From Promethearchaeia archaeon (lineage in GTDB: Archaea > Asgardarchaeota > Lokiarchaeia > Sigyniarchaeales > SOKP01), in contig JAHQWH010000098.1 of assembly GCA_029856105.1 (NCBI GenBank), positions 1 to 35,452 on the forward strand: DNA of 35,452 nt. Direction: 5' to 3'. A program made the position numbers and the translations under genes. Positions 25,572 through 34,380 of this stretch are shown in pieces (positions within the stretch are counted from its first letter, which is position 1; each line of letters starts with the position of its first letter). A model generated the notes under the pieces. That model did not search any database, was not told where the DNA came from, and worked only from the letters and a program-made list of their open reading frames with translations.

Positions 25572-26660
25572 ATGAAAACGGGTATAGTATACGATCCTAT
25601 TTATTTAGAACATCGAATTGGCGTTCATGTTGAAAGCCACGAAAGACTGATTGGTATTATGGATTTTTTAAAAGATGAAAAGGTGTTGGAAAATCCTAAT
25701 TTCGAATTAATTCAACCTAGAAAAGCTACTACCGAACAAATTAAATATGTCCATCAAGAGAGCTTGATTAACGAAGTTAAAGAAGTTAGTGAAATAGCTC
25801 AAGTTACGGGTCATATTCAACAACTTGATATGGATACAGCAGTATCTGCTAAGACTTATGAAGCTTCTTTATATAGTGTTGGAGGTAATTTAAATGGAAT
25901 TGACGAAATTTTAGACGGTAAGGTAAATAACGTATTCGCGGCAGTAAGACCTCCAGGACATCACTCAAACGCCTATAAATGTTCAGGGTTTTGTATATTT
26001 AACAACATCGCTATCGCTACAGAGTATCTATTTAGAGAAAAAAATATTAAAAGAGTAGCCATAATTGATTGGGATTGTCATCATGGAAATGGGACTTCGT
26101 CTATTTTCTATGAAGGATCTGAGAATGGGGATGTCGTAATATTTAACTCTCACCAAGACGGTAGAACATTATATCCTGGTAGTGGTTTTATCGATGAGAT
26201 AGGTTCAGGGAAGGGGGAGGGAAAGATAATTAATTTTCCTATGCCTCCTAGGGCTGCCGAAGATATTGTAATGTTATATTTCAAAGAAATAGTAAACCCA
26301 ATATGTCAAGAATTTAAACCAGAATTTATCTTAATTTCTGCTGGGTTCGACACTCATTGGACGGATAGATTAACCAATATGGGATGGACAATTCAAGGAC
26401 CCGCAACTTATCTAAAAAGCATAAAGACTATGGCAGAAGAACACGCAAATGGAAGAATTTTGATAACATTAGAAGGGGGATACGAGATCGATAAACAAGC
26501 AAAAGCGGTATATAATTGTTTGCAAGTTCTTAATAATAATTACGACAACTTAATTGAAGAAAAACCTAGAAAATCTGGTGAAGAAGTTTTAAATTATGTA
26601 AATAACAAAATAATTCCCGAATTAAAAGAACATTTAAAACCCTATTGGAATTGCTTTTAA
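25572..26660 (+). CDS. Histone deacetylase-family amidohydrolase (HDAC / acetylpolyamine deacetylase-like)
   Basis: This 362-residue zinc enzyme of the arginase/deacetylase fold removes acetyl groups from lysine or polyamine amides. RPPGHHS gives the catalytic His130-His131 pair. IDWDCHHGNG supplies zinc ligands Asp168 and His170, SAGFDTH gives the third ligand Asp260, and LEGGYE has the transition-state Tyr304. All key residues are therefore intact. The N-terminal YDPIYLEHRIGVHVESHERL and overall length resemble class II HDAC-like and archaeal/bacterial acetylpolyamine or acetoin-utilisation-type enzymes. The ATG lies a few bases after GAGATGAGATAG, and an earlier ATG there is blocked by a stop. 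It is probably monocistronic. The natural substrate (chromatin protein, polyamine or other) is unknown. Confidence 0.92.
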   Translation: MKTGIVYDPIYLEHRIGVHVESHERLIGIMDFLKDEKVLENPNFELIQPRKATTEQIKYVHQESLINEVKEVSEIAQVTGHIQQLDMDTAVSAKTYEASLYSVGGNLNGIDEILDGKVNNVFAAVRPPGHHSNAYKCSGFCIFNNIAIATEYLFREKNIKRVAIIDWDCHHGNGTSSIFYEGSENGDVVIFNSHQDGRTLYPGSGFIDEIGSGKGEGKIINFPMPPRAAEDIVMLYFKEIVNPICQEFKPEFILISAGFDTHWTDRLTNMGWTIQGPATYLKSIKTMAEEHANGRILITLEGGYEIDKQAKAVYNCLQVLNNNYDNLIEEKPRKSGEEVLNYVNNKIIPELKEHLKPYWNCF

Positions 26661-26790
26661 TTTTTAAAGTTCCTTTCAAAAAATAATACGCCTTTGTGTT
26701 ATAATATAAACTAAAATTTTTAAACAAAATCCACTATTAAAGTTACAAACTATAGTAATTTTTATTATTAAACAATAAGAGAAGATAATT

Positions 26791-27627
26791 ATGTCGGAAG
26801 AATATGAAAGAGATGACGAAGATGAATATAGACCACGTGCCCCTCCTCCGGGTCAACCTCCATCTATGCCTCCACCTACAGTACCTCCACCAATAGCTCC
26901 CAATTATCAACCGGAAACTACTATTCCTAGTGGTCCTTCACAGGCAGATTATAACACAATAATGACTCAGGTTCAAGAGAAAGACAGAACACTCTATGAA
27001 CTACAAAATCAGATAAATGAATTTAATGCTCAATACGCTAATTTAAATGCGCAATTTTTAGATAAAGATAATCAAGTAAGACAATTAACTGGACAAGTTC
27101 AATCTCTTCAAACATCAATGGAAAGCTTTCAGAGTCAAATTACACAGTTAAATAATGAGAAGGCTCAACTACAAGCTCACATTCCTCAATTACAAAATCA
27201 ACTTCAACAAGTTCAACAAGAAAATATGACCCTACAACAACAAATTGGCCCATTACAAGCCCAAATCAACAAATTACATGAAGAAATCAATTATAAAGAA
27301 AAAAGAATTCAGGAATTGAAGGAACCCAAAGCTGTCATGCCATCAAGTTTATCTCAAGGGATTACTTCACAAACTCCATCATACGGTAGTAGCCCTTCTT
27401 TTGGACTTTCAACCGATTCTACACCAATTTCGACCCCTGCCCCCACTCCAACACCAACGCCTAGTATAAGCCCGGGACTTGGATCGGGAAGGAGAATTTG
27501 CCCTAATTGTGGAGCAACTGGATTTGCGATTAAGGAGGTTGAAGATAAATCAAAAATTATAAGTTACATCCCTAAACCGATTTTTGCAAAGAAATCTATC
27601 TGCACCAAATGTGGTTTTGAATTTTAA
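26791..27627 (+). CDS. Proline-rich coiled-coil protein with C-terminal zinc ribbon
   Basis: This 278-residue protein has four visible parts. Residues 1-15 are acidic. Residues 16-50 are proline-rich, with RAPPPGQPPSMPPPTVPPP. Residues 53-180 form a continuous Gln/Asn/Leu-rich coiled coil containing repeated LQ..I..L heptads. A Ser/Thr/Pro linker (about 185-228) leads to a zinc ribbon with CPNCG and CTKCG (about 233-278). No signal peptide or membrane segment is visible. Long coiled coils joined to zinc ribbons are frequent in Asgard genomes but have no general function. The proline tracts resemble ligands of profilin- or SH3-type domains; that is inference only. It follows the deacetylase gene by 130 bp and stands 187 bp before the transglutaminase operon. 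Confidence 0.85.
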   Translation: MSEEYERDDEDEYRPRAPPPGQPPSMPPPTVPPPIAPNYQPETTIPSGPSQADYNTIMTQVQEKDRTLYELQNQINEFNAQYANLNAQFLDKDNQVRQLTGQVQSLQTSMESFQSQITQLNNEKAQLQAHIPQLQNQLQQVQQENMTLQQQIGPLQAQINKLHEEINYKEKRIQELKEPKAVMPSSLSQGITSQTPSYGSSPSFGLSTDSTPISTPAPTPTPTPSISPGLGSGRRICPNCGATGFAIKEVEDKSKIISYIPKPIFAKKSICTKCGFEF

Positions 27628-27813
27628 ATTATTTTTATTTTTCAACTTTTTTATGTGAATATAAACAAAATCTAAATTCAATATTTTCGTTTATTTGGTT
27701 TTATTAATCAATATTTCATATAAATTTGAATTACTAGGAAAATTATTTATATCATTATTTTAATTAATATTGCAAACTTAATATAGAAAAGTTAAGGGTA
27801 AAATAGAGTAAGT

Positions 27814-30800
27814 ATGTCAGAATTTCGTGAGGATTTATTAGTCTCTACCATTAATAAAAAACGATTAGTTAAAATCATTCTTACAGCCGCTTTATTGGTT
27901 GCCTCGTTTGCATTTTCAGTCTTCTTGTTTAGCCTTCTCTGGGGGACCCAAAGGCCACTTCCAAGCGACCGATTGTTAGACGCAGAATATGAAGATGTTG
28001 TTTTGATAATACCTCCCTTTCCTTATAATATGTCAGATTTTCAAGATCAATTTTCAGACCTTAATTTAACCCAAGACCAATTACAAGACCTATTAGACGC
28101 ATTACAAGATATGTTTGATGGAGATATTGATGATTTAGACTTAAGTGATTTTTCACAAGCAATGGCAGCCCTTATGTTTTCTGAGGTCGAAGCATTTAGA
28201 GTTCGTAATTACGATCAATCGATTTTTGAAATGGAACAAAAACTATGGCGATATGAGAGTTTTGATGAATATAACGGTTCAACTTGGCATTCTACAGCAG
28301 CAAGCGCACCAGCTGATTTTTATGAATCTTCAGACTATTGGGCTTTTCATAGTGATAAAGATTTAATAGAGATAGAAATGCCTTTATCTGCAAATGCTGG
28401 AACAAATTCCTTTGTAATTCCGTCCTTTTTCCCTGATCCTTATATCATAGATGAAAGTTTCAGTTCAAGTCATGGATTTATTGATTATTTTAACAACCCT
28501 CCAAATTTGTATAAAGATGATTATAATTGTACTACACTTCATATTGATTTCAATACAGAAGGAGATCTAAATATGACTTATAATATGTTTGGATTAGATT
28601 TGCCCACAAGTGCGGAAATTGCTGCAGTGGCAATCGAACCGCTTCATACTCCTGATACATTAGAAAGTAAGTATCTCAAATTAAGAGGTGATACTGTAGA
28701 TAATTACATTAATGACTGGGACGATTTTGCGACTCATGTTAATATCTTAAATGGTACAATGTCTAAATACTTAAACGGTACTATTTCTGAAAGTGCTTAT
28801 GAAGTAGCAGATAAAATCAGAACATATTTATATTATAATTTTAATAAAATTACAGATCCGGATCAATATACTCCTGCTCCTGATGGGTATGATTATATTG
28901 AATGGTTTTTAGAGCAGGGAACTGGTTATTGGCCGGACTTTACATCAGCATTTTGTGCATTTGGAAGAGCTTTTGGTCTCGCAACGAGATTTGTTGATGG
29001 GTTCAATAGTTTTGGGATACAAGAATTCCTAGATAATGGACGAGACACTTTTGCTATTAAATACAGGAATTTATATAATTGGGCGGAGGTTTTTATACCT
29101 ACAGCTCCCGGAGATGGATTTTGGATACAAATGGATGTATATTATGATATTGCACCTACTTCTGCAAATTACTCATTAACTCTTAATTCAGATTTTAATT
29201 CAGGATATAGGGGAGGTATTGCTAATATAACCGCTACACTAACTTTGGATGGCAGCCCCGCTGTTGGTGAACCAATTAATTTTTATGATTCCAACTCTGG
29301 TCAATATTTAGGTGAATCTTATACTGATATCAATGGAAATGCATCAATTTCAATTCCTCTTGATGATACACAAGTTGTCGGTCCCCACACTATATACGGT
29401 CAATTTTCTAATATAACCAATACAACATATTTTGAAATATACGGGGATATAGAAGTGAATCTTCTCAATGTAAATCCCCAATCAATTAATATAACAATTG
29501 ATGATATCGCAAATATAGTAGGTTTTGTTGAAGATCCTATTAATAACCAAAGAGTAAGATGGGTACCACTAGATTTCAATTTATTTTATAAAGGAACCAG
29601 CGTTGAAGCTCATCCCAATCCTTTTGACTGGGGTCATCCGGGAAATTATGCATATACAGATGATAATGGTGATTTTGATTATTTTGTGACTTTAGATAAT
29701 GGAGTATCTATTGGTCAATATGAATTAAGAGTAGATTTAAATATGTCAAGTAATAAACTGAATGCTTCAAGTAATAAGCTAGACTTAAATGTTACTAAAG
29801 GAATTGAAAAAGCTGTATGGTTTTATATAAATGATGTAGATAGGGTTATACATGATGCCCCAATTGTGAATAGAATTGCCACCATTACTCTAAAAGCAAA
29901 AGTAGTTAATGAAACAAACCATGCTTTACCCAATGAAATTGTCTCCTTTTATGATTATGATAGAGGTATTTTAATTGGTACTAATACTACTAATAATAAC
30001 GGTGAAACTACTTTTGATTATGCTTTGGGCAATTTTAATACAATTGGCCCCAATCTTTTATATGCTAAATTAGGAGGTAAAGAGAATTATTCATATTTTA
30101 TATTAAATGAGGAACCATGGATAAATATTATATCTGGTCCAACACCAAGAGAAATTAACAGAACTGCTGCAGGTGCTTCTAATACTTTATTTAATATCGA
30201 AGGAGAAATTTTAGATCCCATCAATAATAACCCAATTAGAACATCTCAGTTAACTTTGAAACTAATTAGAGGGGGGACTGATTACTCTTCATATTTAATT
30301 CCTAATGGGGATATTTACATAGATTTTAATGGATATTTCAATATTAATTTTGAAGTCGCTTCAAATACACCAGTAGGAAACTATAGCTTAAGGTTAGATT
30401 TTAATGGTACTATAGATTGGGGTTGGCACCCAGAATATAGTACTTCCTTTGATTTACCATATATTAATACTTCAAGCTCATTTTTAAATAAATTGAAAAT
30501 ATCAACTCCCACCACTTTACTCTTTAACTTTTGGATTGATGGAACCACATCTTATGATTATAACAATCCCGTGATTTATCCGGATTCTAATCTAAATTTA
30601 AGCGTTTATCTAGAATCAGATGGAATTCCAATAGGAGATGGAGAATCGATTGATTTTTTTGATGTTACTCAGAATGTAAACATAGGTTCTGCCCAAACTC
30701 TTAATGGTTTTGCTAGCTTAATCTATGACACAGGACCATCAGCTGTAGCTGGACCTCATCAAATTTATGCATGTTGGGGGGCTAATTTCAATCATTCCTA

Positions 30801-32250
30801 CTTTATTATTGACAATCCTATAAGCTTAACTCTGAACTCTGGACCCAACCCTAGAGAGATTATGAGAACGGGAGTAACGCAAAGAACATTTAACCTTCAA
30901 GGAGATTTAACCGATTTCACGTTAGGAACTCCAATAAAGTATGGATTTATTTATGTTTATCTTTTTGACGGACCCATTGATGTATCTCATTATCTTGTAC
31001 TAGAAAGTGGTTCACAAAGATTAGATCAAACTGGCGTTTTTGATTTAACTTATTCAGTATTAAGCTCAACCCCCGAGACTAATTATACCTTACAGATTGA
31101 ATTTTCCGGTACCTTTATGTATTCCTGGCCATATAATCTGAACAATGAACATGATTTTTATTTAGGAGGTTTTAGTAACTTTACTGATATTGATATTGCT
31201 AGCAATGAACTAAAAGTAATTGATCCTGAAAATCTTGATATTTTGCTTTCTGTAGAAGGAAATCCAACATTACCTTTTTATAATAACACTAATCCTCCAG
31301 AAACCTATAATTTTGGTGACACTGTTCACATCCAGGTTCAAATAAATCACGCACTACCATTTACAGGAAATACTGTATATCTTTATGATGACTTTACTTC
31401 TACTCTTATTAGTTCACACATTTTTACCAATGAGACTGGTTTCTATCAATTTAATATTCAAACAAATGATCTTCATGCCGGGTTAATTAGATTCCGAATC
31501 AATTATCATACTTATAGTACTTTTAATACTACCTATATTGTTATTAATGAAACGATTGATATTTCTATAAATATTGATCGATATGTTATTCAACGTGATT
31601 TCCATCAGTTTGATGTCTGGGGGGTACTACAACAAAATGGAACAAATCTAGATGGGCTAAATATTGGCCTATATCTATTAGATAGTTCATATACTGATGT
31701 TACAAGCAGTTATTTAAATATAAATGGCCCTCAATTTTATACTGTCAATGGAGGAAATTATCAATATTATGACAATTCTATCTTCTTGAGTTGCCCGCAA
31801 GGACAATATTATATACTGATATATTTTACAGGAAGTATAAATGAAGCAGGAATCTCTTTAAACAATTATATGATCCCAACTTTTAGCTCTTTTGAAGCAA
31901 TAAATATTACAGCAGGGACTACTATTACTGGAAATTATGATACAGAAATCGTGAAGGATGATTTCTATGAGGGAGATAATTTATTTGTTTATGGCTATTT
32001 ATATTGGGATAATGGAACTCCTATGACATTCATGCAAGTCGAGGTCACAGTTAGGAATAATCTTGGACAAACATTAGCGACAGCAACAGGTTCTACGGAT
32101 ATTAATGGCTTCTTTAACATCACTTTACCCATTGGATCTTGGCCTTCAGATGCTGAAGTATGGGTAAGTTTCTATCCTGAGGATAATTTCAGTTACCCAG
32201 AATATTATTATGTCGAATTCTATGAAATTGAAGTTTTTAGAGAAACTTAA
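27814..32250 (+). CDS. Giant membrane-anchored transglutaminase-fold (inactive) protein with Ig-like repeats
   Basis: This 1478-residue protein starts with a cytosolic stub and one membrane anchor (about 18-44); the rest should be outside the cell. Residues 130-445 resemble the TgpA-type region, with WRYESFDEYNGSTW, a helical part ending in AYEVADKIRTYLYYNF, and the core DYIEWFLEQGTGYWPDFTSAF followed by GLATRFVDGF and NLYNWAEVFIP. In active relatives these read GYCEHFASAF and HAWVEVY. Here the catalytic Cys is Trp373 and the His is Tyr421, while the Asp is kept (Asp441), so catalysis is not expected. From about 450 to the end, two kinds of beta-sandwich module alternate (A near 452, 666, 900, 1141, 1369; B near 545, 767, 1000, 1246), with GPTPREINRT and GPNPREIMRT marking two B modules. 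NxS/T sites are abundant. There is no C-terminal anchor. It is the first gene of a four-gene operon. Confidence 0.85.
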   Translation: MSEFREDLLVSTINKKRLVKIILTAALLVASFAFSVFLFSLLWGTQRPLPSDRLLDAEYEDVVLIIPPFPYNMSDFQDQFSDLNLTQDQLQDLLDALQDMFDGDIDDLDLSDFSQAMAALMFSEVEAFRVRNYDQSIFEMEQKLWRYESFDEYNGSTWHSTAASAPADFYESSDYWAFHSDKDLIEIEMPLSANAGTNSFVIPSFFPDPYIIDESFSSSHGFIDYFNNPPNLYKDDYNCTTLHIDFNTEGDLNMTYNMFGLDLPTSAEIAAVAIEPLHTPDTLESKYLKLRGDTVDNYINDWDDFATHVNILNGTMSKYLNGTISESAYEVADKIRTYLYYNFNKITDPDQYTPAPDGYDYIEWFLEQGTGYWPDFTSAFCAFGRAFGLATRFVDGFNSFGIQEFLDNGRDTFAIKYRNLYNWAEVFIPTAPGDGFWIQMDVYYDIAPTSANYSLTLNSDFNSGYRGGIANITATLTLDGSPAVGEPINFYDSNSGQYLGESYTDINGNASISIPLDDTQVVGPHTIYGQFSNITNTTYFEIYGDIEVNLLNVNPQSINITIDDIANIVGFVEDPINNQRVRWVPLDFNLFYKGTSVEAHPNPFDWGHPGNYAYTDDNGDFDYFVTLDNGVSIGQYELRVDLNMSSNKLNASSNKLDLNVTKGIEKAVWFYINDVDRVIHDAPIVNRIATITLKAKVVNETNHALPNEIVSFYDYDRGILIGTNTTNNNGETTFDYALGNFNTIGPNLLYAKLGGKENYSYFILNEEPWINIISGPTPREINRTAAGASNTLFNIEGEILDPINNNPIRTSQLTLKLIRGGTDYSSYLIPNGDIYIDFNGYFNINFEVASNTPVGNYSLRLDFNGTIDWGWHPEYSTSFDLPYINTSSSFLNKLKISTPTTLLFNFWIDGTTSYDYNNPVIYPDSNLNLSVYLESDGIPIGDGESIDFFDVTQNVNIGSAQTLNGFASLIYDTGPSAVAGPHQIYACWGANFNHSYFIIDNPISLTLNSGPNPREIMRTGVTQRTFNLQGDLTDFTLGTPIKYGFIYVYLFDGPIDVSHYLVLESGSQRLDQTGVFDLTYSVLSSTPETNYTLQIEFSGTFMYSWPYNLNNEHDFYLGGFSNFTDIDIASNELKVIDPENLDILLSVEGNPTLPFYNNTNPPETYNFGDTVHIQVQINHALPFTGNTVYLYDDFTSTLISSHIFTNETGFYQFNIQTNDLHAGLIRFRINYHTYSTFNTTYIVINETIDISINIDRYVIQRDFHQFDVWGVLQQNGTNLDGLNIGLYLLDSSYTDVTSSYLNINGPQFYTVNGGNYQYYDNSIFLSCPQGQYYILIYFTGSINEAGISLNNYMIPTFSSFEAINITAGTTITGNYDTEIVKDDFYEGDNLFVYGYLYWDNGTPMTFMQVEVTVRNNLGQTLATATGSTDINGFFNITLPIGSWPSDAEVWVSFYPEDNFSYPEYYYVEFYEIEVFRET

Positions 32251-32270
32251 AATAACTAAAATCCCATAAA

Positions 32271-33833
32271 ATGATTAACATGATATTAATAAATCTTAGA
32301 GCTACAAGCAAAAAAACAAGGGTTAGGCTAGTTCTTTTGCTTATATTCTTAGGAATGTTTTTTAATCTAAGTTTTGTTAAAAATGAACTTCTTACTAACA
32401 ATCAATCGCTAAGGTCCTCGGGTATTTGGGCTACATTAGATCTTGAGCCTAACCCATGGTTTAACGATACAGAAATTCCTCATAACACACTTCTAACAAT
32501 TAAAGGAAGACTTTGGAACCGGATTACCGGTGATAATAAATCAGGACATACCGTAGAATTAGAAATCGATAGTATAATCAATAACAGTTACACTGATCTT
32601 ACTGATATTGATGGAGTATTTGAAATAGATTATATTGTTGATCCTTCACTAGATATTTATTCTTCTCATATAATCGAAGCGATTGTTCTTGATCCTCTTG
32701 ATACTGTTGAGTATCGTGGGTATTATATTATTAATGTAAATACTACTTCTTATTTCGATATTGTTGGACCTCCAACTCCAAAACTTATAGGAGATTTTTT
32801 TGATCCTAATGCTTATTTGCGGATGGAAAGTGGCTCTAGTATCCCTTTTGCAAGTTTAAGTTATTATTGGTATGATAATGCTCTGCTTATTGACACTAAT
32901 TTTGTTTCGACTGATGGGAGTGGATATATCCAAAATATCCTGATTCCCGATATTGGTATAGATGATTTAGATTTACTTTTATCATATGAATCACCTCCCG
33001 AGATTGGATATTCTGATAGTTTTATTACAGAAACAAATCTATTTTCAAACATTTCATGTGTATGGGATTTACCTACAACGATTCGAGCATTAAGTGACCT
33101 TGAGATAGCTGGAAGAATAATTTCTAGCACTAATCCTTCTATTGCGATAAGAGATACAGAAATTCAAGTTTTATATAATGGAATACCTTTACCAACAACA
33201 ATAATTACAGACTCTAAGGGAGATTTCTCAATTACACATTCTCTCTCCAATTCAACAGGAGTAGCTTCTATATCAGTTCGATTAGTAGATGATCTAGGAA
33301 AAAATATATATACAAGACATTTAATAACTATTCAAACCGCAGTTTCACAAACAGGTCCTGGAACGATGATTCCCCCTTTTATGATGTTTTTCTCTATTTT
33401 TCTGCCAATCTTAGGAGCACTTATTGGTGGTTTAGCATTTTATGGTTATCGTTATTATAAGAAGCAAGATAAATTATCAAAAGTAGTAAATCTACCTCTT
33501 GAAAGTAAAATAATAAATCTGAAAATTCTTAAAGATACGGGAAGATTAGAAGAATCTTTATCCTACCTTTTTAACGCAATTTATATGGATTTAATAAATG
33601 CTAAGTTTGGAAGAATCCGAAGTGATAATGAAACTATAAGAGATTTTGCTATAATTTCTGTTAAAAATCTACAGTTATCTCCATCCACACTTTATCCCTT
33701 TATACAAAAAGTTGAGGAAATTATTTATGCTAAACCGTTTCAAATTACAGATAAAGAATTTTATAACGCAATAAATTTATTTTCCCCTATCTATTTCGAA
33801 TTAACAGGCTACAATTTTGAATTAAATTTTTAA
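32271..33833 (+). CDS. Surface protein with Ig-like domains, C-terminal membrane helix and DUF4129-like cytosolic domain
   Basis: This 520-residue protein has a signal or anchor helix at about 19-37 (RLVLLLIFLGMFFNLSF). It is followed by three beta-rich extracellular domains (about 50-160, 165-260, 265-355) related in style to the modules of the preceding protein. A membrane helix follows at about 368-392, then a cytosolic helical domain of 125 residues. That domain (DTGRLEESLSYLFNAIY, ETIRDFA, STLYPFIQKVEEIIYA) resembles DUF4129, the C-terminal domain of TgpA transglutaminases. The next gene encodes a soluble paralogue of it. The ATG is 20 bp after the preceding stop; a second in-frame ATG lies 9 bp later. 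In effect the TgpA architecture is divided between this gene and its neighbour. I see no enzymatic motif. Confidence 0.8.
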   Translation: MINMILINLRATSKKTRVRLVLLLIFLGMFFNLSFVKNELLTNNQSLRSSGIWATLDLEPNPWFNDTEIPHNTLLTIKGRLWNRITGDNKSGHTVELEIDSIINNSYTDLTDIDGVFEIDYIVDPSLDIYSSHIIEAIVLDPLDTVEYRGYYIINVNTTSYFDIVGPPTPKLIGDFFDPNAYLRMESGSSIPFASLSYYWYDNALLIDTNFVSTDGSGYIQNILIPDIGIDDLDLLLSYESPPEIGYSDSFITETNLFSNISCVWDLPTTIRALSDLEIAGRIISSTNPSIAIRDTEIQVLYNGIPLPTTIITDSKGDFSITHSLSNSTGVASISVRLVDDLGKNIYTRHLITIQTAVSQTGPGTMIPPFMMFFSIFLPILGALIGGLAFYGYRYYKKQDKLSKVVNLPLESKIINLKILKDTGRLEESLSYLFNAIYMDLINAKFGRIRSDNETIRDFAIISVKNLQLSPSTLYPFIQKVEEIIYAKPFQITDKEFYNAINLFSPIYFELTGYNFELNF

Positions 33834-33941
33834 TAAATAGATGTAAAAACAATAAAATAAAAAAAAAAGTAGAAAAAAATTTAAAGCCAAAAAAAATTAT
33901 GAATTAAATAATTTAAAAAATTACACAAATTGGTAAAGAAT

Positions 33942-34325
33942 ATGGCAAAAAAGAAAAAATCAAAAAAAGAGCAAGAACCTGAAGTAGATATCAAGCAAAA
34001 ATTTGAGAATGCAAAAGTACTAGTTGATACTAATAGAGCAAAAGAAGCAATAGCATATATCTACCTTATTTACAACGATATAATAACAATAAAATTCAAA
34101 AAACCACGATTAGCTCACCAAACGATACGAGAATATGCGATTAGATGCGTTACCGAGTTAGATCAAAAGCCAGAATCCATATACCCTTTTATTAAAAAAA
34201 TCGAAGATATTATATATGGAGGGGTAGAACCAACAAATAAAGAGCTAAATTTTACAGTTCAGCTATTTTCAAATTTATACAACGATATAACAGGAAAGAC
34301 ATTGCCAACAGTAAGTTTTCAGTAA
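33942..34325 (+). CDS. Soluble DUF4129-like protein, paralogue of the preceding protein's C-terminus
   Basis: This 127-residue cytosolic protein has a Lys-rich start followed by a helical domain that aligns over its whole length with the last 115 residues of the preceding protein. Shared positions include K.L.DT.R..E....Y, a TIR..AI pair, YPFI.K.E.IIY, T.KE and LFS..Y...TG. The preferred start is ATG at 33942 with GGTAAAG upstream; an in-frame TTG at 33930 would add MVKN. It has no membrane segment, so it could exchange with or compete against the membrane-bound copy for a shared partner. It most likely arose by duplication of the domain. The family relation to DUF4129 is by pattern and by operon context. 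Confidence 0.8.
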   Translation: MAKKKKSKKEQEPEVDIKQKFENAKVLVDTNRAKEAIAYIYLIYNDIITIKFKKPRLAHQTIREYAIRCVTELDQKPESIYPFIKKIEDIIYGGVEPTNKELNFTVQLFSNLYNDITGKTLPTVSFQ

Positions 34326-34380
34326 AAAATAAAAAGTATATATCAAAATATGTAAAAAAATACGCATTATAGATATTAAA

